64,000 bases of DNA from the NCBI GenBank assembly GCA_903885665.1, contig CAISJL010000013.1:1-64000 (forward strand). Direction: 5' to 3'. Positions 1-10,000 of the stretch are shown here, piece by piece. A program made the translations under genes and the position numbers. The notes beneath the pieces were generated by a model, which did no database searches, was not told the DNA's origin, and saw only the letters and a program-made list of their open reading frames with translations. The stretch is from an uncultured beta proteobacterium (GTDB lineage: Bacteria > Pseudomonadota > Gammaproteobacteria > Burkholderiales > SG8-41). Each line of letters begins with the position of its first letter. Position 1 is the stretch's first letter.

Positions 1-278
1 AACCAACCTACAATTTGGGCAAGCACATATATTAAACAGGCAAATGCTTTGGGCGACAACAAAAAAACAAAAGAAATAGGCAAAATATATAAAATTTTAC
101 CTACATAGACCCCATAACCACTGACAACTAATGAGCACATAATAATGGCGCGCTGCATCGGGTCTATTGGTAACCAACTACTTTTTAATTGTTGATTCAA
201 AACCGCTTGAAATGCCATTGCATTGCGATCTGGCTCTGATAGATTTAAATTTGATTGATTATGCTCTGGTATAGTCAT
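1..278 (-). CDS. Hypothetical membrane protein, C-terminus beyond window edge
   Basis: Reverse strand reads MTIPEHNQSNLNLSEPDRNAMAFQAVLNQQLKSSWLPIDPMQRAIIMCSLVVSGYGVYVGKILYILPISFVFLL...; open to the window edge; strong SD (GAAGGAGGTTAAATG). Downstream of leuD on the same strand. Confidence 0.7.
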   Translation of the reverse strand, partial: MTIPEHNQSNLNLSEPDRNAMAFQAVLNQQLKSSWLPIDPMQRAIIMCSLVVSGYGVYVGKILYILPISFVFLLSPKAFACLIYVLAQIVGW

Positions 279-305
279 TTAACCTCCTTCAAAGCAATCG
301 ACTGA

Positions 306-926
306 TTAATGGGCTGATAGTGGTTTAAGCCACGGACGTTCGCGATCGTAATGGGCATGGAATGCTTGCGCAGCATCAGCATACTGCTCGGTTCTAGCAA
401 TATCATCTAGTCCTTTTAATAAACATAGCTTACGAACAGGGTGAATGTCGAACTGAAATACTCTGCCGTTCGGGGCAGTCACTGATTGCGTCGCTAAATC
501 TACTGCAATCTCTGCACCAGGCTTTAACGCTAATTGCTGATGCAACTCTAACACTTCAGCCTCTGACAATATGACGGGTAACAACCCATTTTTGGCACAA
601 TTATTAGCATGAATGTCTCCAAAACTAGTGGCAATGACACAGCGTATACCAAACTCATACAAAGCATAAACTGCACTCTCTCGAGACGAGCCACAGCCCC
701 AATTCCGATCAGCCACAATAATTTGCGCCCGATTATAAGGATCAATATTTAGCAAATGCTCTTTTTCAGAACCATCCAAATTAAAACGTCGATCATGAAA
801 CAATACCCTTGCATACTCGGGACCTCGACTCACCTTATTAAAGCGAGTGGGGCAAATCTGATTAGTATCCACATTAGGCTCATGAATAGGAGCTGCGACC
901 CCTTTAATCTGTGTAAATGCTTGCAT
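306..926 (-). CDS. leuD: 3-isopropylmalate dehydratase small subunit
   Basis: VDTNQICPTRF, GCGSSRESAVYALYEFGI and FGDIHANNCAKNGLLP motifs of the aconitase swivel domain; directly downstream of leuC. Confidence 0.93.
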   Translation of the reverse strand: MQAFTQIKGVAAPIHEPNVDTNQICPTRFNKVSRGPEYARVLFHDRRFNLDGSEKEHLLNIDPYNRAQIIVADRNWGCGSSRESAVYALYEFGIRCVIATSFGDIHANNCAKNGLLPVILSEAEVLELHQQLALKPGAEIAVDLATQSVTAPNGRVFQFDIHPVRKLCLLKGLDDIARTEQYADAAQAFHAHYDRERPWLKPLSAH

Positions 927-930
927 GGAC

Positions 931-2337
931 TTACCTTAATAGTTTTCTGACGTCTACAAAATGACCATGAATTGCTGCAGCAGCCGCCATCGCCGGGCTC
1001 ACTAAATGGGTACGACCACCAATGCCTTGGCGACCACGGAAATTACGATTTGAAGTAGAGGCGCAACGCTCGCCTGGCTTTAATTGATCGCCATTAATTG
1101 CTGTGCATAAAGAACAACCAGGCTCGCGCCATTCAAACCCTGCTGCCACCAGAATTTGATCTAGCCCTTCCTGCTCGGCCATGCGCTTCACAGACTGAGA
1201 CCCTGGCACAACCCATGCAGGGACTTTTGCACAACCCAATTTTGCAATCGATGCAGCAGCACGAATATCCTCTATCCGACTGTTTGTACAGGAGCCAATA
1301 AATACACGATCCAATTGAATATCTGTAATTGGCATACCAGGCCGAAGGCCCATGTAATCAATCGCAGAAGCATACTCAAGGCTTAAATCGCTATCGTCAA
1401 TGTCTTTAGGGTTAGGAATAACATGGTTCACCGCCAAAGATTGCTCAGGGTTTGTACCCCAACTAACCATAGGCGCAATATCTTCTCCGCGCAAACTGAC
1501 TTCTTTATCAAAAATTGCACCTCGATCACTAGGTAATGTTTGCCAAAATTCTAACGCCTGCTGCCAAGCAGTGCCCGACGGCGCACGTGGTAAACCGTGC
1601 ATATAACTGTATGTAGTCTCATCTGGCGCAATCATCCCCGCGCGAGCGCCTCCTTCGATTGACATATTACAAACTGTCATCCGCTGCTCCATACTCATTG
1701 CAGAGAATACCGCCCCAGCATACTCAATGACAAATCCAACACCTCCTTGAGCACTGATTTTGGCAATAATAGCAAGAATCACGTCCTTTGCAGTGACGCC
1801 CCAACCGAGCCTGCCATCTATAGTAATCCGCATAGTGCGGGGTTTTCGTTGCCAAATTTTTTGAGTGGCCATGACATGCGTCATTTCAGAAGCACCCACA
1901 CCAAACGCTATCGAACCAAACGCCCCATGCGTAGAAGTATGAGAATCTGCGCCACAAATAAACATACCTGGCTGCGTGATGCCTAACTCGGGCGGTACAA
2001 CATGTAAAATACCTTGTTGCGGATGATCAAATCCAAATACATGATTACCATGCTTTGCAGAATTCGTATGCAACTTAATGACCATGTTTTTAATCGCAGG
2101 ATCTTGAATACTGTCTAAACCATGAGCACGACTGGCAGTTGGTACATAATGATCTGTAAACGCATACACTTGCTGTGGTTTGGCCATAGAAATACCACGC
2201 TGAGCTAACTGCGCAAATGAATGTGAAGAGCCCTCATGGACATAGGCACGGTCAACATACATGAGTAACTCCCCGTCCTCCTCAGCAATGGTGTGCGCAT
2301 TCCAAATTTTTTCAAACATTGTTTGTGGGACTGTCAT
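931..2337 (-). CDS. leuC: 3-isopropylmalate dehydratase large subunit
   Basis: FICGADSHTSTHGAFGSIAFGVG, FIGSCTNSRIEDIRAAA, EPGCSLCTAINGDQLKPGERCASTSNRNFRGRQG: aconitase-family Fe-S and active-site motifs. Confidence 0.95.
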   Translation of the reverse strand: MTVPQTMFEKIWNAHTIAEEDGELLMYVDRAYVHEGSSHSFAQLAQRGISMAKPQQVYAFTDHYVPTASRAHGLDSIQDPAIKNMVIKLHTNSAKHGNHVFGFDHPQQGILHVVPPELGITQPGMFICGADSHTSTHGAFGSIAFGVGASEMTHVMATQKIWQRKPRTMRITIDGRLGWGVTAKDVILAIIAKISAQGGVGFVIEYAGAVFSAMSMEQRMTVCNMSIEGGARAGMIAPDETTYSYMHGLPRAPSGTAWQQALEFWQTLPSDRGAIFDKEVSLRGEDIAPMVSWGTNPEQSLAVNHVIPNPKDIDDSDLSLEYASAIDYMGLRPGMPITDIQLDRVFIGSCTNSRIEDIRAAASIAKLGCAKVPAWVVPGSQSVKRMAEQEGLDQILVAAGFEWREPGCSLCTAINGDQLKPGERCASTSNRNFRGRQGIGGRTHLVSPAMAAAAAIHGHFVDVRKLLR

Positions 2338-2554
2338 TCACTAAACCTTTATTCGTCTATTCTCAGTATTTTAATGGATTACTAAATTCACTGCGGCATG
2401 CATAGTCAGCACTGTAATAATTAATCTGATGCGCCTGTATACGTATAAACAACTTTTTCAAGAATAATCTGTGCAGTTGTAATGGATCAGCATCCAATGG
2501 CCAGTATTAGATCGTAGCTAGTTGAAAATATATGTTAAGTCAGCTATAGCGCTA

Positions 2555-3394
2555 TTACTGCGCGCGATTTGCAATCCATGGCACTGACTTGCCCGCAGTA
2601 GTTATTGTGCCTTCAATCCGATCACCGACTACTTTTCCAAGATATCGGCTGTCTCCAGATTTAAAGCTGATTTGAGTACCGAGCATACGCCCTTCTAATA
2701 CTGGCATCAGCTTATCACCGCGACTGACTGCACCGTGGACCATTTGGTAGTGCTGAGCAAATTTAATATCGTCCTTACCCATAGTCCAACGACCTTCAAC
2801 TTTAGCAGGCACCACCCATAAATACGCAGTACAAAAACTTGTGCAGTCTCCAGATGCGATTTCAGATTGATCGGCCTTCCAATCGCCCATTGTAAAAGAG
2901 TTGGACACTATACGAGTGCCCGGACTCATATCAAGAATTTTTGGACGCAGCTTAACATTGAGTTCAGGCAGTAAAAATAATGTAATTACTGTGGCTTTTG
3001 AGAAGTCAGTGAGAAAAATATCACCCAGAATAAATGTTGCCTGACCAGTTACGCCTTCTTTCTTCGCATTTTCACGAGATAGTTCAACCATATCAGGATT
3101 GTATTCAACCCCAAAAGCAACCGCACCCCGCTTGGCTGCAGTAATTACCGTGCGGCCATCGCCTGACCCCAAGTCGTAGTGAATATCCTTAGCTGTAAGC
3201 TTTGCCATATCTAACATACGATCAACCAAGCCTTGTGCGGTAGGCACCCATACAACATCTTTACCTGCTTGGCCTACTTGCGGCTCAAACCCTGCAGCTG
3301 CAACAGGTGTAGCTTGTACGGTGAACATACTACACAATACAAGTATTGCCATTGTCATTGCGGTAGTACAACGGTGAATTATTTCAAGCTTCAT
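2555..3394 (-). CDS. Class I SAM-dependent methyltransferase-like protein with N-terminal signal peptide
   Basis: Signal peptide-like N-terminus (MAILVLCSMFTVQATPVAAA), then IHYDLGSGDGRTVITAAKRG (SAM motif I) and GDIFLTD. Confidence 0.75.
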   Translation of the reverse strand: MKLEIIHRCTTAMTMAILVLCSMFTVQATPVAAAGFEPQVGQAGKDVVWVPTAQGLVDRMLDMAKLTAKDIHYDLGSGDGRTVITAAKRGAVAFGVEYNPDMVELSRENAKKEGVTGQATFILGDIFLTDFSKATVITLFLLPELNVKLRPKILDMSPGTRIVSNSFTMGDWKADQSEIASGDCTSFCTAYLWVVPAKVEGRWTMGKDDIKFAQHYQMVHGAVSRGDKLMPVLEGRMLGTQISFKSGDSRYLGKVVGDRIEGTITTAGKSVPWIANRAQ

Positions 3395-3595
3395 AGGTAT
3401 CCTCTTATGAACAGTTTGGCCAGGGTTTATTCATGTAACTACACAGTTTTAATGCATATTACCAATATATCTGCATGTTCAATTGATAACCCTTTTCACA
3501 TACAATTTAATATCAGTCCAAAATCAATCTATCTTTAGCCTGCGCCTAAATTAACACCTTCAGAAATATAGAAATTTGGGTTTAATCAACTAATT

Positions 3596-4105
3596 TCATT
3601 GTTTTTTCTGCGGAATTACAATCTGAGTTTGGGTGATAATTGCTACCAAACTCTGATCTAAATTAGCGATCGTGGTTTGCCATACCATTGTAGTGCGTCC
3701 AATATGCAAGGGGACAGAGGTGGCAACCAATTGCGGACCTTGGCCAGCACCAAAAAAGTTAGTTTTTGATTCTAGCGTAGTAGTGCGAAACTCTTCTGGC
3801 AAATTCGCTAATGTACCTAACGCACCGATCAAATCACCAATTGTCATTAAAATTCCCCCGCAGACGCGCCCACTGCGATTGAGGTGCTCAGGCGCCACCT
3901 GCATTGTGGCTTGCACAATCTTCTGGGAAATTTTAAGAATTTTAACGCCTAGTTTACGCGACATGCCACGACGAGTTAACGATTCCTCAATAATGCCACG
4001 ATTGAAAGCAGGTAATCGATTAGCCGGCAAGACTGAGGCTTTAGCATTAACTACGGCAGGCGTTTTTTTTAACTTCACTGTTATTGGTTGAGCAACCGAT
4101 TTCAC
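3596..4105 (-). CDS. PaaI-type hotdog-fold thioesterase
   Basis: LNRSGRVCGGILMTIGDLIGALGTLANLP ... TLESKTNFFGAG ... hotdog pattern. Confidence 0.7.
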   Translation of the reverse strand: MKSVAQPITVKLKKTPAVVNAKASVLPANRLPAFNRGIIEESLTRRGMSRKLGVKILKISQKIVQATMQVAPEHLNRSGRVCGGILMTIGDLIGALGTLANLPEEFRTTTLESKTNFFGAGQGPQLVATSVPLHIGRTTMVWQTTIANLDQSLVAIITQTQIVIPQKKQ

Positions 4106-4142
4106 AAATACACTCCTTAATTATTAGGATATATCAATAAAT

Positions 4143-5186
4143 TTAATCAAGTTTTGCGCCAGATATTTTAACAATGCGTGCATACTTTTCCATATCGCGC
4201 CGCACGAACTGACTAAACTCAGCAACGCTACTACCCACAGGATCAGCACCTAAGTTTAAAAATTGCTGACTCAACTCTGGAGATCGCACACTCTTGACTA
4301 ACGCCAAGTTAAGTCGATCAACAATCAATGCTGGTGTTTTAGCAGGTGCGAACATACCATACCAATTCACCGCTTCAAAGCCTGGCACTCCCGATTCATG
4401 AATCGTTGGCAACTCTGGCATTTGTGGTGATCGCTGCAAGCTCGCAATGCCAAACACGCGGACTCGTCCAGTTTTGATATAAGACACAATTGGGGCAATC
4501 GAATTAAACATTAAATTCATATGCCCAGCTAGCACATCAGTCACTGCCTGTGGTGCACCTTTGTAAGGTACATGCGTGATCTCTGTTCCCGTCATCTGCT
4601 TAAATAATTCCATGGCCAAATGATTGGCCACACCATTCCCCGCGGATGCGTAGTTCAGCTTGCCTGGCTGACTCTTAGCCAACGCAATCAGCTCCTTTAT
4701 TGATTTTGCTGCTACCGTCGGATGCGCCATCAATACAAACGGTCCCGATGAAATTAAGCTAATTGGAGAGAAATCTTTAATCGTGTCATAAGGTACTTGC
4801 TGTCTTAAGTGCGGCAAAATAGTTAATGCACCCGGACTGCTAATAAATAAAGTATAGCCATCCGGATTAGCCTTTGCAGCCAACTCTGCACCAATCATAC
4901 CGCCAGCTCCCGCTCGATTATCAGCGACTAAAGGCTGTCCAAGTTGCTGGGAGATGCCCGGAAATACTAATCTCGCAGTCACATCGGGACTAGCGCCCGC
5001 CGGCACCGACAAAATAACTCGTATCGGCTTAGTTGGCCATGTTTCAGCCAAGACGCCACTCACACCGCTTATGAATGCCGTGATAACTATTCCAATGATC
5101 CAAGGGTATGCATGCAAGTTATATTTCTCCAAGAATTTTACTAAAGCTATCTGTTTATTTGATAATTTGCATGGTATCGCGTTCAA
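4143..5186 (-). CDS. Tripartite tricarboxylate transporter substrate-binding (Bug family) protein
   Basis: WPTKPIRVILSVPAGASPDVTARL ... VADNRAGAGGMIGAELAAKANPDGYTL ... HVPYKGAPQAVTDVLAGH. Confidence 0.92.
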   Translation of the reverse strand: MNAIPCKLSNKQIALVKFLEKYNLHAYPWIIGIVITAFISGVSGVLAETWPTKPIRVILSVPAGASPDVTARLVFPGISQQLGQPLVADNRAGAGGMIGAELAAKANPDGYTLFISSPGALTILPHLRQQVPYDTIKDFSPISLISSGPFVLMAHPTVAAKSIKELIALAKSQPGKLNYASAGNGVANHLAMELFKQMTGTEITHVPYKGAPQAVTDVLAGHMNLMFNSIAPIVSYIKTGRVRVFGIASLQRSPQMPELPTIHESGVPGFEAVNWYGMFAPAKTPALIVDRLNLALVKSVRSPELSQQFLNLGADPVGSSVAEFSQFVRRDMEKYARIVKISGAKLD

Positions 5187-5256
5187 GCCCTTACAGTAAA
5201 TCGCTTTGTATATGGACTCTGCACCTCAAAAGCGCTGCTGGTAGTAGTGGATGACC

Positions 5257-5275
5257 TATAGTCAATGCTACTATT
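5257..5275. promoter_or_regulatory. Inverted repeat TATAGT-CAATGCT-ACTATT, possible operator in Bug/SDR divergent region
   Basis: Resembles the element at 9882-9897 (TATAGT..ATGC..ACTAT). Confidence 0.4.
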
Positions 5276-5314
5276 GGCATGTTTATTTTATTTCATACCT
5301 TTAGGACATTACTC

Positions 5315-6064
5315 ATGCAAACCCTACAAGAATTATCTGGAAAAGTAGCGCTCGTTACAGGGGCATCACGCAACATCGGTCGTTGTATTGCGCTGAGTCT
5401 AGCTGCCGCAGGCGCTAAAGTCGCAGTAAATGCTCGCCACGCACAATCTGATGCAGATGCAGTTGTTGCGGAAATCAAGGCAACTGGTGGTGATGCTCAG
5501 ACATTTATTGCTGACATTGCAGACTCGACAGCAGTGCAGAACATGGTAGATGGAGTACTAAAGACATTTGGTCACATTGATATTTTAGTGCTTAATGCTT
5601 CAGTTCGAAAAGAAACTGCATTCATTGACATGAGCTATGAGGAATGGCGCAGTCTGCTTGCCATTACTCTAGATGGCTCCTTTCACTGTACTAAGGCTTG
5701 CCTACCATCCATGATTGCCTCTGGCGGCGGCAGTATTGTCACTATTGGCGGCATGAGCTCACTGTCTGGTGCGAAGCGACGAGTTCACGGCTCTGTTGGC
5801 AAACATGGACTGTGGGGCATGACGCGCGCCCTCGCCAAAGAATTAGGCGAGTATCAAATTCGCGTAAACTGTGTCGCGCCAGGACAAATGAATACCACCA
5901 GAAGCGCAGATCGCTCAGAACGTCCTGCAGTATCTAATGTACCTTTAGGACGCCGATCTGATCCTGAAGAGATTGCCAGCACCGTACGCTTTTTATGTGG
6001 CCCCGGTGCTACCATGATTAGTGGTCAATTAATTTATGTAGATGGCGGTCAACAACAATTCTAA
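5315..6064 (+). CDS. SDR family protein with atypical catalytic positions (HxxxK instead of YxxxK)
   Basis: TGASRNIGR cofactor motif, LNAS in place of NNAG, VHGSVGK at the YxxxK position, C-terminal GQLIYVDGGQ. Start chosen at internal Met of ORF 5279-6064. Confidence 0.87.
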   Translation: MQTLQELSGKVALVTGASRNIGRCIALSLAAAGAKVAVNARHAQSDADAVVAEIKATGGDAQTFIADIADSTAVQNMVDGVLKTFGHIDILVLNASVRKETAFIDMSYEEWRSLLAITLDGSFHCTKACLPSMIASGGGSIVTIGGMSSLSGAKRRVHGSVGKHGLWGMTRALAKELGEYQIRVNCVAPGQMNTTRSADRSERPAVSNVPLGRRSDPEEIASTVRFLCGPGATMISGQLIYVDGGQQQF

Positions 6065-6093
6065 ATATTAAACAAAGTAGTTTAGTCCACTGA

Positions 6094-7875
6094 CTATTGG
6101 CCAGGTGTTGTCATAAATTGTAGTTGGGCTAAATGTGCATAAAATGGATCGGCACTCATGAGCTCATCGTGCGTGCCGATCGCATGAACATTACCGCGGT
6201 CCAATACAATAATCCGATCTGCATTTCTGACAGTTGCTAATCGATGTGCAATCACAAGCGTTGTGCGCCCTCTAGCCAAGCGCTCCAAGGCTATTGCCAC
6301 TTTGTGCTCACTGGCAGCGTCAAGCGCACTGGTTGCTTCGTCTAGTAACAATACAGGACAGTCTGCGACTAGGGCTCTTGCGATTGCAATCCGCTGACGT
6401 TGGCCGCCTGAGAGTTGTATCCCACGCTCACCCAGTTGAGTATCAAGACCCTGCGGTAAGCGCTCTATAAATTCAAGCGCATGCGCAGCTTCACAGGCCG
6501 CATACACTTCATCCAGACTGGATTGCGGTCTGCCAAATCGAATGTTTTCAAGAGCACTGGTCGCAAATATCACTGGGTCTTGAGCCACTAAGGCCATCGT
6601 TTGACGTAACAATAGCGGGTCAAAATACCTTATATCAATGCCATCCAGAGTAATATTGCCTGATTGCGGATCGTAAAATCTAAGTAGCAATGAAAATAAT
6701 GTTGTCTTGCCCGCACCAGAGGGACCCACTAAAGCAATTTTTTCCCCTGATCTAATTTCAAAGGATAAGTTTTCGATGGCCGGCATCTGCAAGCGCGTTG
6801 GATAAGAAAAGCGAACCTGATTAAATCGTATAGCGCCAGTGACTGGTGATGGCAATTTAACAACAGGGTTGATTCGTTCTAGGGTTGAACGAGTATCTAG
6901 CAATGCCATGAGTCGTTCGGTAGCACCAGCTGCACGCTGGATTTCTCCCCAAATCTCAGACAAAGTACCAGCACCAGTCGCTACTAAACTGGCATAAAAG
7001 ACAAACGCAGATAGCTCACCTGCGGATAGTTGTCCAGCCAGCACATCATGACCCCCAATCCACAGAATCATCCCAACTGCAGAAAATGCAAACAGCATAA
7101 CGATCGCAATCAGCCATGCTTTGAGTCGAATTCGAGCAACTCCAGCAACATAAGCTTCTTCTGTTGCGTGCGCAAAAATAGTTTGTGTCTGCGATTCATG
7201 GGCATAGGCCTGAATCGTACGTATTTCATGAATTGACTCATCAATGTGGGCAGAAACATCGGCCACACGATCTTGACCATCACGTGACAAATGTCGCACT
7301 CGGCGCCCAACGATGAGTATTGGTATCAAGGTTACCGGTATACCTAAGACAATCAACAACGCCAACTTAGGACTAGTCAAGAATAGCAGGATTAATGCAC
7401 CTAGCATCATCAATGCATGCCGGATAAACATCGACAATCCAAAACTAATAACCTGCCGCAACTGATCGGTATCATTAGTTAAACGAGAAACAATATCACC
7501 CGTACGAACCGCATCATAAAAGTCTGCCGACAATGTCAGCGCATGATCAAAGACTGCACGCCGCAAATCTGCGATAACACGCTCACCTACCGTCATCATT
7601 AAATAAAATCGAGTAAATGTTGCAGCTGCTAATATGACTGCAATTACAAATACACCAATAAGTGCCCAGTTAAGAAGCATTGGGTTTCGCGCACCAAAAC
7701 CCTGATCTATAACCATGCGTAAACCCTGCCCCAGCGCTAGCACACAGGCCGAAGCAATCATTAGAGCAATCAATGCGCAAAGCACACGCCAACGGTATGG
7801 CAGTACAAAACGACTTAGTCGCCGCAACTGTGAGACATTGCCTGTTACTTGCTCAGCACCAGATTGAATCTTCAT
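6094..7875 (-). CDS. ABC transporter, fused permease/ATP-binding (MsbA-like exporter half)
   Basis: N-terminal TM domain; Walker A GPSGAGKTTLF; signature LSGGQRQRIAIARAL; Walker B VLLLDEATSALD. Confidence 0.93.
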   Translation of the reverse strand: MKIQSGAEQVTGNVSQLRRLSRFVLPYRWRVLCALIALMIASACVLALGQGLRMVIDQGFGARNPMLLNWALIGVFVIAVILAAATFTRFYLMMTVGERVIADLRRAVFDHALTLSADFYDAVRTGDIVSRLTNDTDQLRQVISFGLSMFIRHALMMLGALILLFLTSPKLALLIVLGIPVTLIPILIVGRRVRHLSRDGQDRVADVSAHIDESIHEIRTIQAYAHESQTQTIFAHATEEAYVAGVARIRLKAWLIAIVMLFAFSAVGMILWIGGHDVLAGQLSAGELSAFVFYASLVATGAGTLSEIWGEIQRAAGATERLMALLDTRSTLERINPVVKLPSPVTGAIRFNQVRFSYPTRLQMPAIENLSFEIRSGEKIALVGPSGAGKTTLFSLLLRFYDPQSGNITLDGIDIRYFDPLLLRQTMALVAQDPVIFATSALENIRFGRPQSSLDEVYAACEAAHALEFIERLPQGLDTQLGERGIQLSGGQRQRIAIARALVADCPVLLLDEATSALDAASEHKVAIALERLARGRTTLVIAHRLATVRNADRIIVLDRGNVHAIGTHDELMSADPFYAHLAQLQFMTTPGQ

Positions 7876-7909
7876 CTACAGCTTAGTACTTGTCTGATGA
7901 CTAGCATCA

Positions 7910-8698
7910 TTATGAATATTGCTTTAAAAATTTTAAAACAGCTTGATTAAAAAAATATGGTTGCTCTACATTAGACAAGTGAGCAGCTGAAGGGATAATT
8001 ATTAATTCAGCGTCTCGCAAAGCAGCTTGCATTTGCTGGGCCATCCATGGCGTAGTAGCGTGATCATGTTCTCCTACCATCACTAGAGCAGGACACTCTA
8101 TTTGATTGAGTTGATCTAAAACATCAATACGCGATATCGCATTACAACACCCAGCGAAACCATCTACTGGTGTATTACGTATCATGTTTCCAATCCGGTC
8201 CATCTCTAAGGGTTGCGCATTGCGAAATGGTTCAGTAAACCACCGCGCCAAAGTGGATTCCACTAAAGCCTCCATCCCCTCATTGCGTGCATTTTTTACC
8301 CGCTCAGCCCACATCTCTAATGCGTTCTCTGGACGCCTGCTCGTTGTGTCTGCCAATACTAGTGTTTTTAAAATACCTGGATATGCGATTGCAAAAGTCT
8401 GGCCAATCATACCCCCCATCGATAAGCCAATGAAATGTGACTTGTGAATATTTAATGCCTGAAACAATCCAGCAAGATCAGTAGCCAATTCGCTTAAGGT
8501 ATATGCACCTACGGGCGCGCTGCTGAGCCCATGACCGCGAGTATCATATCTTAGAACACTAAAGTGCCTAGCCAATTCTTCAGCCAATCCGTCCCACATT
8601 CCCAAATCACAAGCCAGCGAATGGTATAGCGTCACCCAGGGACCTGAACCTGAAATTTCATAATTACAGGTGATACCATTGATATTTTTTTTCATCAC
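7910..8698 (-). CDS. Alpha/beta hydrolase (3-oxoadipate enol-lactonase-like)
   Basis: YHSLACDLGMWDGLAEELARHFSVLRYDTRGHGLSSAP, nucleophile elbow GLSMGGMIG, C-terminal His in SAAHLSNVEQP. Confidence 0.85.
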   Translation of the reverse strand: MMKKNINGITCNYEISGSGPWVTLYHSLACDLGMWDGLAEELARHFSVLRYDTRGHGLSSAPVGAYTLSELATDLAGLFQALNIHKSHFIGLSMGGMIGQTFAIAYPGILKTLVLADTTSRRPENALEMWAERVKNARNEGMEALVESTLARWFTEPFRNAQPLEMDRIGNMIRNTPVDGFAGCCNAISRIDVLDQLNQIECPALVMVGEHDHATTPWMAQQMQAALRDAELIIIPSAAHLSNVEQPYFFNQAVLKFLKQYS

Positions 8699-8719
8699 TA
8701 TACGTTTCTAGTGCAATAG

Positions 8720-8753
8720 AAGCACTTCGTTTAATTAAGCACTTCATTTAATC
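8720..8753. repeat. 17-bp tandem repeat x2
   Basis: AAGCACTTCGTTTAATT / AAGCACTTCATTTAATC (2 mismatches). Confidence 0.9.
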
Positions 8754-8769
8754 CAATATTAATCTAACA

Positions 8770-9759
8770 CTATTGTGCTTTTATGTTTCCGGCATTGGCA
8801 ATTGTGGTGAATATCGCGATATCGCTTGCGATCAATTTGTCAAACGCTGCAGGCGTTGTTGGGCTTGGCTCCAAGCCAATCGGTGCCCATCGCTTACGCG
8901 CCTCAGGATCATTTAAAATTCGCGTCACTTCATGATTTAAACCCATCAAAATTGGCTTGGGGACCCGTTGCGCCGTAAGCAATCCAAACCACAATATTGA
9001 CTCGAATTTAGGTACGCCGGCTTCCGCAATGGTCGGTACATCGGGTAGCAATGGGTCCCGCTTGATAGATGAAACACCTAAACCTAATAACTTACCCTCA
9101 CGCACAAATACTACAGCATTCGCAATCGGTGACATAAAAAAATTTACTCGTCCAGTCAAAGACTCGGTTAACGCCTCTGGAATTCCCTTGAATGGAATAT
9201 GCACTGCATCAATCTTTGCCATACTCTTAAATAACTCACCAGCAAAATGACTACCGCTACCTACCCCGGCTGATGAGAAATTAAATTGTCCAGATTTTTG
9301 TTGTGCGGCTTGCATTAGATCTTTTAAATTTTTATAGCCGGATGTTGGCGATGTCACCAATACATATTTAGATACCGCTGTTTGCGAAATTCCTGCAAAG
9401 TCACGCAATGCATTAAAAGGCAATTGTGAATAAATTGCAGGTGCAACAGCATGTGCAGAGGATACAGCTAGCAATGTATAGCCATCCGGATTTGCATTAG
9501 CTGTAATATTAGCAGCTATCGTGCCCCCTGCACCGGGACGATTATCAACAATCACTTGTTGCTTATATTCCTCTGATAACCGTTGTGATATATAGCGTGC
9601 GGTAATATCTGGCCCTCCTCCCGGAGTAAACCCGACTAATATTCGTATGGGTTTTATAGGGTAATCAGCTGTGACTGCGCGACTTGCTGCAGTGTACAAA
9701 CCGCACCAAAAAAATAAACTCATTACAATTACATAACATACATTCCTTAAACCCATCAC
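8770..9759 (-). CDS. Bug family substrate-binding protein
   Basis: YPIKPIRILVGFTPGGGPDITARYI ... VDNRPGAGGTIAANITANANPDGYTL. Confidence 0.92.
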   Translation of the reverse strand: MMGLRNVCYVIVMSLFFWCGLYTAASRAVTADYPIKPIRILVGFTPGGGPDITARYISQRLSEEYKQQVIVDNRPGAGGTIAANITANANPDGYTLLAVSSAHAVAPAIYSQLPFNALRDFAGISQTAVSKYVLVTSPTSGYKNLKDLMQAAQQKSGQFNFSSAGVGSGSHFAGELFKSMAKIDAVHIPFKGIPEALTESLTGRVNFFMSPIANAVVFVREGKLLGLGVSSIKRDPLLPDVPTIAEAGVPKFESILWFGLLTAQRVPKPILMGLNHEVTRILNDPEARKRWAPIGLEPSPTTPAAFDKLIASDIAIFTTIANAGNIKAQ

Positions 9760-9881
9760 ATCACTCCAATAACTGTTATAAAAAAATGCTTTTTTAAAAA
9801 GTCTCGTTTATATCAACTCATTGCTTACAGACTGAATGCATCCAGATTGTTTTTAGCGAATTATTTTTAAGTTTTTCATAA

Positions 9882-9897
9882 TATAGTATGCACTATA
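9882..9897. promoter_or_regulatory. Inverted repeat TATAGT-ATGC-ACTATA, possible operator in Bug/SDR divergent region
   Basis: Perfect 6-bp arms; similar element at 5257-5275 upstream of the paralogous SDR. Confidence 0.4.
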
Positions 9898-10000
9898 ACA
9901 GTCCAAAATCATTGATGTCACGATATGGACGGCTCCAGATCAAACATTGCCGGTAATTTTCAATAATTTAGGTATGATCATACTTTTTGAAAGTCTAAAC

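Noticed and set aside
2435-2446. CTGTATACG upstream of leuC, also at about 45413
   Set aside because: Two occurrences of a 9-mer containing a GntR-like GTATAC are not enough to claim a shared operator.
3672-4091. 139-aa plus-strand ORF antisense to the thioesterase
   Set aside because: Shadow ORF of a well-supported coding gene; no recognisable motif or RBS.
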